DNA of 64,000 nt from Lewinellaceae bacterium (lineage in GTDB: Bacteria; Bacteroidota; Bacteroidia; Chitinophagales; Saprospiraceae), in contig JACJYP010000001.1 in NCBI GenBank assembly GCA_020636045.1, positions 186,001-250,000 on the forward strand, written 5' to 3'. The notes beneath the pieces are model-generated. The model ran no database searches. It worked only from the letters and a program-made list of their open reading frames with translations, and had not been told where the DNA came from. The position numbers and the translations under genes were made by a program. Shown here piece after piece: positions 19,301 to 26,013 of this stretch (position 1 is the first letter of the stretch; each line of letters starts with the position of its first letter).

Positions 19301-20104
19301 TTCCCGCAGCCGTCGAATCCGTTCGCTACCACCTTCCCCGAAACGAAGAGCGTAGCCGGTGTAACGGTTGACCAGTTGGCTGACGACTTCTACGGTGTGA
19401 AAGTGGGTGACGTGAATGGCTCTGCCATCGCCAACGCCCTGATGAGCGCCGACGATCGTTCGGTGAGCACGCTGCTGTTCGACGTACAGGATCGCGCGGT
19501 GAAAGCCGGCGAGGTATTCGAAGTAGCCTTCAAAGGCACCGAGAAAGTACAAGGCTACCAGTTCACGATGAACTTCGCCGGACTGGAAGTAGTGGACGTA
19601 GTACCGGGAGCAGGCATGCGCGCCGACAACTTCGGTGTGTTCGCTGACGCGATCACGACCTCTGTCGACAACGAGTCGAACGAGTTCAGCGTGAAGTTCC
19701 GCGCTGCGAAGAGCGGCAACCTGAGCGAACTGCTGACGGTATCGAGCCGCATCACGCGTGCAGAAGCATACAGCCAGTCGAACGGTCTGATGGACGTAGC
19801 CTTCCGTTTCAACGGTCAGGGCGGCGCCGTGATCTCGGGCGTAGGCTTCGAGTTGTACCAGAACCAGCCGAACCCGTTTGTGAACAAGACGCTCATCGGC
19901 TTCCACCTGCCTGAGGCAACGGAAGCGACGCTGACGATCTTCGACGAGACGGGCCGGATGTTGTTCACGCAGAAAGGTCAGTATGGCAAAGGCTACAACG
20001 CCGTAGCGATCGACCGCGCGCTGCTGAACACCACGGGTGTGATGTACTACAAACTGGAAACTGCAACAGATGCAGCGACCAGGAAGATGATCCAGACGAA
20101 GTAA
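13400..20104 (+). CDS. giant secreted protein: P-domain, HYR segments, dockerin-like module, T9SS type A sorting domain
   Basis: A 2234-residue protein. The start at 13400 (MKKRNTFFRCLPVLGLLLSA) opens a signal peptide, cleavage near NAQT. Residues about 27-195 resemble a proprotein convertase P-domain (FTHTFTGDIDMYLFAPNGQI, then GNWQLVIKDDAGGDVGTMLG). An HYR-like domain starts near 285, is interrupted by an inserted beta segment, and resumes near 500-548. From about residue 555 the protein is paralogous to the 622 product, with another insertion at about 665-835. Dockerin-like repeats lie at about 1893-1950 (NPLNGVSTYDLVLISKHILG). A cohesin-like domain spans 2020-2143. The sorting domain starts near 2150 (YQNQPNPFVNKTLIGFHLP). 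It is probably exported by the type IX system and surface-held. The function is unknown. Confidence 0.85.
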   Translation: MKKRNTFFRCLPVLGLLLSALIANAQTFPGNIVNTAGNSAIPSAGTGGCTIAPQTTGGTIFDNPVAGLAANGQLLSVMVNFTHTFTGDIDMYLFAPNGQILELSTDNGGGGDNFTNTVFCDAAAISIVGQAAPFTGIFRPEGSLTSSTCGTNITPTVQTLAAFTAGQNGNWQLVIKDDAGGDVGTMLGWSLSFGDPACTFAGVVLPALTISGVDPAVCGATNTSVTAPSLACSSPITVYVDGTQLTVVNPGQSYIIPSLVSGAHTIRYELSACDFVEQAVNVVDGVPPSITCPANITYNLAPGACDIIHSYTVDASDNCPGPIQSIHQNLAWPTAIDIALVCSNAAPDFLSYYRLFNITQNINAVSIDLGVWRATPGSPFTIKLYSLSGAVTNPINQANLTLLSTTIYDSPAIVNTSIINIPLTNTPLTAGTQLLVEVGASGTATPQSGSSVGFDLTGETAPTYVFGCFNTAGVPAQITGGINDLNFFSVRGLIMQLNLASPAVSVVQTAGLPSGATFPIGKTTNCFTATDAAGNTSTCCFDVTVLEYPNPISTLICNDLVYVSLDADCTEALNADQILEGGPYGCYNDYIVQLDKTPPYGNGPWVPAVLGPQDIGKTYAVQVIDPDTGNKCWGNVKVEDKLAPVLDCQPQTAVCNQDLTPGIDIGTIFAGTTTLPTTTQTTNNSFNGITFDVQNVGAAPLMITGFRAPVVTAGTHPVEVYYTTTATTAVGNQATAGAWTLLGTANVDAAAATPFALVPVGGLMLAPGESKGIYIAVTDGSTFAYANNNLTTTDGKLSIISQGHSGGAYPFINANNPRAFIGAVLYSIPLQSVGFPNGLTLNVDIFQTGPTTYTVPAGSGTPVLENCSDVTLSYQDASVDQNCASGLTKIVNRKWTAVDGAGNTKTCIQVISVLRPTMNDVVLPPDYDDVDAPALPCGTAYPTPDLIEGLGLQGYPYVFGSPDGCSIGWTYTDSKISVCDGTYKILREWKIIDWCAGTHIDFSQIIKVLDDQGPTMSCPANVTVSTDPFTCCATTDLPDVIISDNCSRINNISGMIIGIDPSNNDTIGMFPIGGNLTNFPGNNLWNPDTLGAFGLSPCLPQGTHTVVYQAEDDCGNTTTCTFRITVRDFVPPVAACDEHTIVSIGLDDPFDCYGPEGPGGQPAALGDCDGAGVTWVKAKTFDDGSYDNCNNIKFTIQRMADANGSYSDCILGLNSLNGHPSCDDFFPDFPSEFERAVSEGDSIKFYCCEVGTSQMVILRVYQLDAFGNLTIGPDGSPIQNSCMVEVEVQDKIKPVCVTPGNVTVSCEAFDPSLWAYGKPSVYDNCCLDTSKVYQGQCGLEHSVNYNLFDTLCNKGTITRTFRVYDCHGQSNQCTQRIVVNYEQDYFVKFPNDVIVTVCDGTGMYGEPTFFGKDCELLGVSFEDEVFTVVPDACLKIERTWKIINWCTYNPNAGCVTVPNPNPNATSNSPQNLPGPIVSACGTPAPWNPTVISIAPGQAPTNYCTFYDANANCYVYKQIIKIIDTQKPTVDNCPASPVEYCDVSVNDPLLWNQSYWWDAVVGQHDLCEGDAPLTITATDACSGANVNISYLLFLDLDGDGTMETVVSSNNPPAPGQVNYNNVGTPSYSGGTPRVFDGRPVLPNEIYRWANHQSVSGTSRTASVQWKTFPQMPTPTNQFGSPGIAPQLPYGTHKIKWTITDGCGNETYCEYTFVVKDCKAPTVVCLNGLSVNIMPTQMVQLWATDFLQYAEDNCTPPTPYTPSPNQLKFAIRKAGQGTGFPVDALGNPITSVTFTCAELGMQEVELWAQDLAGNADFCQTFVDVQDNNNNCTPGGNVTVAGALKTEAGDGVEDANVNLQAGTVNLFDMTDDQGAYIFNNSVPNNSNYTVTPTKDDNPLNGVSTYDLVLISKHILGLEPLNSPYKMIAADANKSNSITTFDIVEIRKLILGIYNELPNNTSWRFVDKGFVFPQPSNPFATTFPETKSVAGVTVDQLADDFYGVKVGDVNGSAIANALMSADDRSVSTLLFDVQDRAVKAGEVFEVAFKGTEKVQGYQFTMNFAGLEVVDVVPGAGMRADNFGVFADAITTSVDNESNEFSVKFRAAKSGNLSELLTVSSRITRAEAYSQSNGLMDVAFRFNGQGGAVISGVGFELYQNQPNPFVNKTLIGFHLPEATEATLTIFDETGRMLFTQKGQYGKGYNAVAIDRALLNTTGVMYYKLETATDAATRKMIQTK

Positions 20105-20130
20105 TCACCTTTTTGAGTCAAGAGAGAAGT

Positions 20131-20175
20131 GGTTCCCCTTTTCAGTCCGCCGGAGGGCGGATTGGAAAGGGGACC
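20131..20175 (+). terminator. long hairpin after the 13400 gene
   Basis: GGTTCCCCTTTTCAGTCCGCC pairs with GGCGGATTGGAAAGGGGACC around a GGAG loop, 26 bases after the stop. The tail is A-rich rather than T-rich, so it may stabilise the 3' end more than terminate. Confidence 0.6.
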
Positions 20176-20288
20176 AAAAAACCACCCTCGCAAGGATTCA
20201 AAAGCGGACTTACAAAGTCAGGATTGATATAACAAAAAGACAAGGTAAAGCAGTCCACGAGCCGGGCTGCTGTGCAATCGCCGGGAAT

Positions 20289-20357
20289 CGATTTTAACAT
20301 ACTTTAAAATCGGTTTTTGGGATGGCCTCTCTCCTAAAGTAGGAGGGGGGCTTTTTT
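20289..20357 (+). terminator. hairpin and terminator (copy 2 of the repeated element)
   Basis: CGATTTTAA/TTAAAATCG (20289-20312) is followed by the conserved GGTTTTTGGGATGG stretch and the stem GCCTCTCTCCT / AGGAGGGGGGC with a T6 tail (20325-20357). The part from 20302 matches 12281-12339. The region 20358-20585 is AT-rich and holds nothing else I can name. Confidence 0.65.
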
Positions 20358-20585
20358 ATTGGGCGAAGGCTCCGATGAATATGGATAAAGCCGGATGGCA
20401 ATAAAATGAAAGACGCAGCCGGGCAGGGATCGTTGAAGGTGAAATTGAAATAAAAACCTGATAATGGCTTGCTATTAGAATTAAATATGGATTTTTTGAT
20501 AAAACTATAGGTTATTAACTATTTTCATTCAGTGTTAATGTTTTATAGAACATTCCGCCCAATTTAATTTTATGTAAATATTCCT

Positions 20586-20593
20586 TATCTTTG
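20586..20593 (+). promoter_or_regulatory. candidate -7 promoter box for glnN
   Basis: TATCTTTG fits the TAnnTTTG box in an AT-rich stretch. The upstream -33 element is not clear. A start near 20600 gives glnN a leader of about 295 nt. Confidence 0.45.
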
Positions 20594-20599
20594 CGACCG

Positions 20600-20896
20600 T
20601 ATTAGCGCGATTCTGAAAGAATAATGCCGCTTACGAACTACTCCACTATTGTTGAATACAAGATGCCGGCCCTGACCGGCGGATGGAGTAGACGCCCCGC
20701 TTCCCAACCTGGTTCTACCCTCTGTTTCTATTTTACGGATGCACGACAATGGCGCTTCGCGCCTGTTAATCCTTTGCTTATCTGAACAAGCCTCCTGTTC
20801 GGCCCGCACAATTTTTTGATGCCGTCGTACCGGGCGCCTGGAATTGCTATTTATTATAAATTCAACTGATTGCTCATTCACTTATATCCATTTGAC
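20600..20896 (+). promoter_or_regulatory. structured 5' leader of glnN
   Basis: CTACTCCA (20638-20645) can pair with TGGAGTAG (20684-20691) around an inner hairpin GCCGG/CCGGC (20665-20680). Two further hairpins follow, GGCGC/GCGCC (20751-20763) and GAACA/TGTTC (20784-20800). No open frame of note is present. A leader this long and folded before a nitrogen-assimilation gene suggests post-transcriptional control. I do not recognise a known riboswitch class. Confidence 0.4.
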
Positions 20897-23083
20897 ATGT
20901 CCCTCTCTCGTTTTAATGCATTGCAAACCATAGAAAACCGCATGGAACCTTTCCCCGTCGAACTGGCAGAAGGGTCCATGGAAAACATCGCCTCCTATTT
21001 TGCGGAAAACGTCTTCAACGACGAGGCGATGAAAAAGCACCTCAGCGAAAATGCCTATCTGAGTGTAAAAGCCGCGGTGCAGAGCGGTCAGAAACTGACC
21101 CTGGAAGTGGCGGATGAAGTAGCCAAAGGCATGAAAAAATGGTCGGAAGAAAAAGGGTGTACCCACTTTGCCCACTGGTTTCAGCCCCTGACCGGCAAAA
21201 CGGCGGAAAAGCACGACTCGTTCTTCACGCTTACGCATGACGGCCGCGTGATCGAGGAATTTACCGGCTCCGCACTTGTACAACAGGAACCGGACGGATC
21301 TTCCTTTCCTTCGGGTGGTATGCGCAGTACTTTTGAAGCGCGCGGCTACACCGTATGGGACCCCAGCAGCCCTGCCTTTATCATGGAGGTGGGCGAAGGC
21401 AAAACGCTTTGCATCCCTACTATTTTCGTGACCTACGGTGGTGAAGCGCAGGATTTCAAGTTGCCTTTGCTGCGTTCCCAGACTTTTCTGGACAAGGCGG
21501 CCGTGCCTGTTTGCCAGATGTTCGACGAAGAAGTGACCAAGGTAGGCGCTACCCTGGGCTGGGAGCAGGAGTATTTCGTGGTGGATGAAGCCTTGTTCAG
21601 CGCCCGTCCCGACCTCGTGATGACCGGCCGCACGCTGCTGGGTCGCGCCGCTGCCAAACACCAGCAACTGGAGGACCACTATTTCGGCTCCATTCCGGAG
21701 CGCGTGTACGCCTTTATGCGCGACCTGGAAACGGAAAGCCATAAACTGGGTATCCCCGTGCGCACACGCCACAACGAAGTGGCGCCGTCGCAATACGAAG
21801 TGGCGCCGGTATTTGAAGAGATCAACGTAGCAGTGGACCACAACCAGCTGCTGATGGACCTCATGGAGCGCGTCGCCCGTCGCCACAAACTGCGCGTACT
21901 GCTGCATGAGAAACCCTTTGCGGGAATCAACGGCTCGGGAAAACACAACAACTGGAGCATGGGCACCAACACCGGCGTAAACCTGCTTTCGCCGGGTCGC
22001 AAGGTCAACCTGCGCTTCCTGACGTTTTTTGTGAACACCATCGCTGCCGTTCATAAATATGCGGATATCCTGCGCGCCAGCATCGCACATGCCGGCAACG
22101 ACCACCGTCTGGGCGCCAATGAAGCGCCGCCGGCCATTATCTCCGTATTTATCGGAGAAGCAATGACCAAATTGCTCCAGCAGATATTGAAGGGCAACAG
22201 CACCGACGGTGAAGAAGTAAAACGGGTCATCGACCTCATCGCCAAACTGCCTGACCTGGAACTCGACAACACGGATCGCAACCGGACATCCCCGTTCGCA
22301 TTTACGGGTAACAAATTCGAGATCCGCGCCGTTGGCTCCAGCCAGAACTGTGCAGGGCCGATGACGGTGATGAATACGATGATGGGCTTGCAACTGGTTG
22401 AATTCAAAACAGATGTAGAGAAACTCGTTGCGAAAGGATCCAAGCAGGAAGTCGCCATACTGACGGTGTTGAAAAGCTATATCCGCAAATTGAAGCCCAT
22501 CCTTTTCGAAGGGAATAACTACTCTGACGAGTGGAAGGAAGAAGCCGCCAGGCGCGGCCTTAGCAACCATCCGACGACACCCGATGCACTTGACGTGCTG
22601 AGCAGCAAACTGGCGCAGGGCTTCTACGGCAAGTCACGTGTGATGAACAAGGTGGAGCTCGAGGCATTCCATGCCGTGCAACTCCATGCCTATTGCACCA
22701 AACTGAGCATCGAGGCGAAGACGCTGGACGAGGTGGTCAACTCGATGGTGATGCCCGCCGTGATCCGTTACCAGACCGAACTGGCCGATAACATCGGTTC
22801 CATGAAAGACCTGGATATGGATGACGCCATTGGTTATCAGAAAGACACCCTGAAGCGCATGGTACGTGCCGCCAACGAGATCCGCGAAGGGCTGGAGAAA
22901 ATGAACAAGGCCCTGGACAAAGCGCACGAAGCCGATGATGTACGCGGCGAGGCCGATATCCTGTGCAACAAGGTCAAACCGCAGATGGACAAGATCCGCG
23001 AGGCCGTCGACGATCTGGAAATGCTGGTGGACGATCAGTACTGGCCCCTCGTGAAATACCGCGAACTGTTGTTTGTTAAATAA
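20897..23083 (+). CDS. glnN: glutamine synthetase type III
   Basis: This enzyme joins ammonium to glutamate using ATP. The length of 728 residues fits type III (about 700-730) and not the shorter types I and II. Type III marks are visible: PSGGMRSTFEARGYTVWDP near the N-terminal third, then the ATP/glutamate site near residues 338-354 (EKPFAGINGSGKHNNWS), HNEVAPSQYEVAP before it, and NRTSPFAFTGNKFEIRAVGS further on. The helical C-terminal extension typical of GSIII is present (up to MDKIREAVDDLEMLVDDQYW). The start at 20897 (MSLSRFNALQTIENR) is preferred over the in-frame 20870 start. The gene stands alone, behind a long structured leader, and ends in a terminator that is duplicated 729 bases downstream. 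Confidence 0.95.
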   Translation: MSLSRFNALQTIENRMEPFPVELAEGSMENIASYFAENVFNDEAMKKHLSENAYLSVKAAVQSGQKLTLEVADEVAKGMKKWSEEKGCTHFAHWFQPLTGKTAEKHDSFFTLTHDGRVIEEFTGSALVQQEPDGSSFPSGGMRSTFEARGYTVWDPSSPAFIMEVGEGKTLCIPTIFVTYGGEAQDFKLPLLRSQTFLDKAAVPVCQMFDEEVTKVGATLGWEQEYFVVDEALFSARPDLVMTGRTLLGRAAAKHQQLEDHYFGSIPERVYAFMRDLETESHKLGIPVRTRHNEVAPSQYEVAPVFEEINVAVDHNQLLMDLMERVARRHKLRVLLHEKPFAGINGSGKHNNWSMGTNTGVNLLSPGRKVNLRFLTFFVNTIAAVHKYADILRASIAHAGNDHRLGANEAPPAIISVFIGEAMTKLLQQILKGNSTDGEEVKRVIDLIAKLPDLELDNTDRNRTSPFAFTGNKFEIRAVGSSQNCAGPMTVMNTMMGLQLVEFKTDVEKLVAKGSKQEVAILTVLKSYIRKLKPILFEGNNYSDEWKEEAARRGLSNHPTTPDALDVLSSKLAQGFYGKSRVMNKVELEAFHAVQLHAYCTKLSIEAKTLDEVVNSMVMPAVIRYQTELADNIGSMKDLDMDDAIGYQKDTLKRMVRAANEIREGLEKMNKALDKAHEADDVRGEADILCNKVKPQMDKIREAVDDLEMLVDDQYWPLVKYRELLFVK

Positions 23084-23161
23084 GAACGTATAGCGGTGCG
23101 AGCCGCAAGTAAAATTGTAGCAGGAGCCGTTCCGGAATGTCGGGCGGCTCCTGTTTGGTTT
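23076..23161 (+). repeat. 86-bp direct repeat, copy A (glnN 3' end)
   Basis: This copy covers the last glnN codons and stop (TTAAATAAGAACGT) and the terminator. Copy B at 23805-23890 has the same length with no gaps and about eleven mismatches, clustered in the middle. The two copies bracket 643 bases containing the 42-bp array. Confidence 0.85.
23120..23161 (+). terminator. glnN terminator
   Basis: CAGGAGCCG pairs with CGGCTCCTG over a 15-base loop, followed by TTTGGTTT. It is part of the 86-bp segment repeated at 23805-23890. Confidence 0.75.
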
Positions 23162-23804
23162 AAATAGTGTTTGCCGCCGTTACTAACTGAAACGGCACAT
23201 TCAAACTTACGGAGAGGTGTTCTGCATAGTCTGGATTGAAAATATGTCACGGCAGGGTTTACCTGGCGGGAGATTAAGCTAGCGTGAATTTTGGATAGGT
23301 TTTGGGATACATGTATTGTAAATCAAACCTTTACAGACGGGAAAAACACTACGGTGTTTGTACCTGATCACAAGACACGGGCGCAAAAGAAGTAATTTGT
23401 AGCGACAAACGCCCTTTGTGTAGTCGTTGCAGGGTTCCTTGTCAAGACAAACGCCCTTTGTGTTGTCGCTGCAAGGTTCCTTGTCAAGACAAACGTCCTT
23501 TGTGTAGTCGTTACAAGGTTCCTTGTCAAGACAAACGTCCTTTGTGTAGTCGTTACAAGGTTCCTTGTCAAGACAAACGCCCTTTGTGTAATCGTTGCAA
23601 GGTTCCTTGTCAAGACAAACGTCCTTTGTGTAGTCGCTGCAAGGTTCCTTGTCAAGACAAACGTCCTTTGTGTAACGAGTTCCGTTTGATGCATAGCGGC
23701 GGGATAGAGCCTTTTTCAGGCTTTTTAAAAGTGCCGTTTCGCAAGATGCTGGGATTATCAGGCTTGTAGAATATCCCTCCATTAGATTTACGAGGAAATT
23801 TACA
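23162..23804. other. insert between the two glnN 3'-end copies
   Basis: It contains the 42-bp array and flanks with no recognisable gene. Open frames of 167 (minus, 23279-23782) and 117 codons (plus, 23416-23769) exist only because of the repeat. Neither has a plausible start context or non-repeat homology I recognise. Confidence 0.5.
23404..23675. repeat. 42-bp tandem array, six full units and one partial
   Basis: Units start at 23404, 23446, 23488, 23530, 23572 and 23614, with a 20-base partial at 23656. The consensus begins GACAAACGYCCTTTGTGTAG and ends GGTTCCTTGTCAA. TTGTCAAGACAA at each junction is a perfect palindrome. Units differ at only about five positions. The length is a multiple of three, so both strands stay open (CSRCxVPCQDKRPL on plus, CLDKEPCxDYTKxV on minus). 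There are no unique spacers, so this is not a CRISPR array. Confidence 0.9.
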
Positions 23805-23890
23805 TTAAATAAGAACGTGTAGCGGCGTGGGCCGCTAGTGAATTTTCAGCAGGAGTCGTTCCGGAATGTCGGGCGGCTCCTGTTTGGTTT
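23805..23890 (+). repeat. 86-bp direct repeat, copy B
   Basis: A second copy of the glnN stop codon region and terminator, without the gene. The hairpin is kept with one C-to-T change that still pairs as G-T. It lies just before the 3' end of the first minus-strand island gene. Confidence 0.85.
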
Positions 23891-23964
23891 GGGAAAAAAA
23901 TGCAGTGATTGAGGCTTGCATTGTCCGCGCCAAATTTGCCCTCTGTTGAAACGATTGATTACAC

Positions 23965-25056
23965 TCAGTCCAGGTTAATCCCGGTGTCTTCGATACGCAA
24001 GCCCATTTCAAGGAGAATGCCGACGGCGACGGTAATAAAGGTGAAGAAGATAAGAGGATCCGTTGTAGCAAAAAGAAAAAATGTTAGCGGTAAGTCTTTT
24101 TCGAGTGGGACATTAAAATTATGGCTGTAACAAACCTTCTTATTAAGAGTACCGTCACGGTATATATTTGGCAGTTGCGTATTAAAGAACAAGGAGTCAA
24201 ATTTCTGATGAAAGTTATTCCTGATTAAAGAGGCACATAGAAGGTCTCTACTTACTAATAGTTGTTTCTCATTAGTATTTTGAGATCGGGGATACCAAAG
24301 TAGCGCATGGCTGCTAGTGTCAAAAACGGATAAATAATTGGTTTTATAAGACATTTTTCTGGTTTCATCCGAAAGGCTTTTTTTTGCATAATATGACATG
24401 CCTAACATCCCAATAATAAATGAGTAAGTACTGGCAAGGATCAAAACGAGAACGCCTCTTTTGGTTAGTTCAATAAACTTGGAGGCCCCTTTGGGCCTGA
24501 TTACTACTGCGCTGAGTTTTGCCATCATAAAGAAATATGCGCTTATTACGATAGCGAGCATTAAGGCTGATTTTATAGGCGTAATTTTAAAATCCATGCT
24601 CCATAAAATATCTATTTTGGAAGCAAATAAAAAAGTCCAGACTATACCGCTTGCCAATAATATTTTAGGCTTGATGATTGTAATGATTTTTGGAATAGAA
24701 AGCAGCGAGTCATAGAAGCTCCTTTGCGGGTCCCATTTGTATTTTTTCTTTAAAAGGAAGTTCATTGCTGGTCTGATCACCACGTGGATAATGCGTTCTA
24801 CGGCTATTGAAAGAAGAATATTAAGAATGATAGTGGAAAGCAAAAACATAAACGTGAACAGATACTGATACTCTCCATAGTTTAATATGTTTCCCAATAT
24901 AAGTATCAGGCACAATATCAACAAAGGAATGATTGAATGACGCGAAACAACTCTTCCAAGTTGTAATGTGATAAAACTGATACTAGCCGTTAAAAGGATA
25001 TATTTTGCCTTGAATATGGCCTTTGGCTGAGCAAAAGTAAACAGGTCTGTTAGCAA
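23965..25056 (-). CDS. multi-pass membrane protein of unknown function
   Basis: A 363-residue AT-rich gene. Hydrophobic segments are visible near residues 20-35, 44-60, 63-87, 130-146, 160-180, 198-222 and close to the C-terminus (LIFFTFITVAVGILLEMGLR), so six to eight membrane passes are likely. A hydrophilic loop of about 100 residues (from KKSLSDETRKMSYKTNYLS) lies before the last segment. I recognise no family. It is the most downstream gene of the minus-strand island. A degraded 326-base stretch separates it from the 205-residue gene, so co-transcription is uncertain. The base composition is much lower in GC than the giant genes and suggests horizontal origin. Confidence 0.65.
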   Translation of the reverse strand: MLTDLFTFAQPKAIFKAKYILLTASISFITLQLGRVVSRHSIIPLLILCLILILGNILNYGEYQYLFTFMFLLSTIILNILLSIAVERIIHVVIRPAMNFLLKKKYKWDPQRSFYDSLLSIPKIITIIKPKILLASGIVWTFLFASKIDILWSMDFKITPIKSALMLAIVISAYFFMMAKLSAVVIRPKGASKFIELTKRGVLVLILASTYSFIIGMLGMSYYAKKSLSDETRKMSYKTNYLSVFDTSSHALLWYPRSQNTNEKQLLVSRDLLCASLIRNNFHQKFDSLFFNTQLPNIYRDGTLNKKVCYSHNFNVPLEKDLPLTFFLFATTDPLIFFTFITVAVGILLEMGLRIEDTGINLD

Positions 25057-25169
25057 CCAGAGTAGTAATGTAGGTAAATACAGTAAATGAAATGCCGATT
25101 ACCAACGGCTTTTTTTCGAAAAAACCCGGTTGAGTTGAAGACTGTAAGTGTTCGTTAAATCATATCTGC
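25057..25169. other. short AT-rich spacer
   Basis: No gene, repeat or clear terminator is seen between the membrane-protein start and the decayed remnant. A run TTTTTTTCGAAAAAA near 25110-25124 is a small palindrome. Confidence 0.3.
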
Positions 25170-25382
25170 TCAAAGACCATTGAACGGAATCTTCGGCTTC
25201 GACCTTAAATAATCGGCGTTTGAATTGATATACACCTTGTCATGTTCAATTTCAACGCCATCAAACCAGTTTTATAAACATTTACAGCGGGTTCATTTCT
25301 TTCGTGCGGAGAAATAGCAGCCACTTTCGCCCGCTTTCCTGAAGTTTATTTTGTGGAATTTCTTTCTGTCTTCTTTTCTTTG
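25170..25382 (-). pseudogene. decayed coding remnant downstream of the 205-residue gene
   Basis: On the minus strand, right after the TGA at 25383, protein-like stretches appear in different frames. One ends RKWLLFLRTKEMNPL and a stop. A later one reads WFDGVEIEHDKVYINSNADY and ends IPFNGL and TGA at 25170. They could be joined by frameshifts into a former C-terminal extension of the upstream gene, or belong to a lost gene. The open stretches are short, so chance is not excluded. Confidence 0.35.
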
Positions 25383-26000
25383 TCAGCTGACTAATGCATT
25401 ATTCTCGTGCAGTAGGAGTAAATAATCAGATTTTAACCATATGCCTTTAGCAACAGGTATCGAAGTGAAAAAGCCGGTTAAACCCTCGTATTGCGGGTGA
25501 TATACAAACAAGTTGGTGTATTTTACATCAAATAAAAAATCCAGTATGAACATCTTAAATATTCGCGTCTGAACATCGTCGGCGTAGTCCTGATTTGCAT
25601 AAAAGGCCTCACTATATGTCAAGGAAAGATTGCTTGGTTTTGCTTCAACTTTGTAAGTATGCTCATTAATAAATTCTGCCGGAATCAATCTTTTTCCGGA
25701 CAACCACTTCTCAAATGCTTCTTTATGGAGGTCGTTAAAGTCAATTGAAAATATCTGGTGGACGCCATAGTCTTCATTCAGGTTTTTCTCTTTTGTGTCG
25801 GCGTCATTGTTAGAGCGTCTCTGATACCCATGCCAGTATATGCTTAAACTACTGTCACTGATAGTAATGGAAAGAGGATATTCTTTTTCGCCATTCCTTT
25901 CCCGGTAAATACGGGTATAATAACAAGCCAGTGAATGGTTGTCTTTATATGCAGAATAAGGCTTGAAAAAGCGTCCGGGGGGCAGGATAATATTTCGCAT
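25383..26000 (-). CDS. hypothetical protein of the island operon
   Basis: A 205-residue soluble protein (MRNIILPPGRFFKPYSAYKD...). It is rich in aromatic and charged residues, with no signal peptide or membrane segment. Segments such as IFSIDFNDLHKEAFEKWLSG and DDVQTRIFKMFILDFLFDVK suggest a mixed alpha/beta fold. I recognise no domain. It starts 13 bases after the stop of the receiver-domain gene, so it is probably the fourth gene of the same transcript. A coding-like remnant follows its stop in other frames, so the native protein may once have been longer. The function is unknown; the position suggests a link to the dehydrogenase/kinase/receiver set. Confidence 0.6.
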   Translation of the reverse strand: MRNIILPPGRFFKPYSAYKDNHSLACYYTRIYRERNGEKEYPLSITISDSSLSIYWHGYQRRSNNDADTKEKNLNEDYGVHQIFSIDFNDLHKEAFEKWLSGKRLIPAEFINEHTYKVEAKPSNLSLTYSEAFYANQDYADDVQTRIFKMFILDFLFDVKYTNLFVYHPQYEGLTGFFTSIPVAKGIWLKSDYLLLLHENNALVS

Positions 26001-26013
26001 GAAAACTAAATGG

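Noticed and set aside
23404..23675. Possible CRISPR array
   Set aside because: The 42-bp units follow one another directly with no unique spacers, and no cas gene is present.
23279..23782. Repeat-containing ORFs on both strands as real proteins
   Set aside because: Both frames are open only because the unit is a multiple of three. Neither has a good start context, and substitutions do not favour synonymous sites in either frame.
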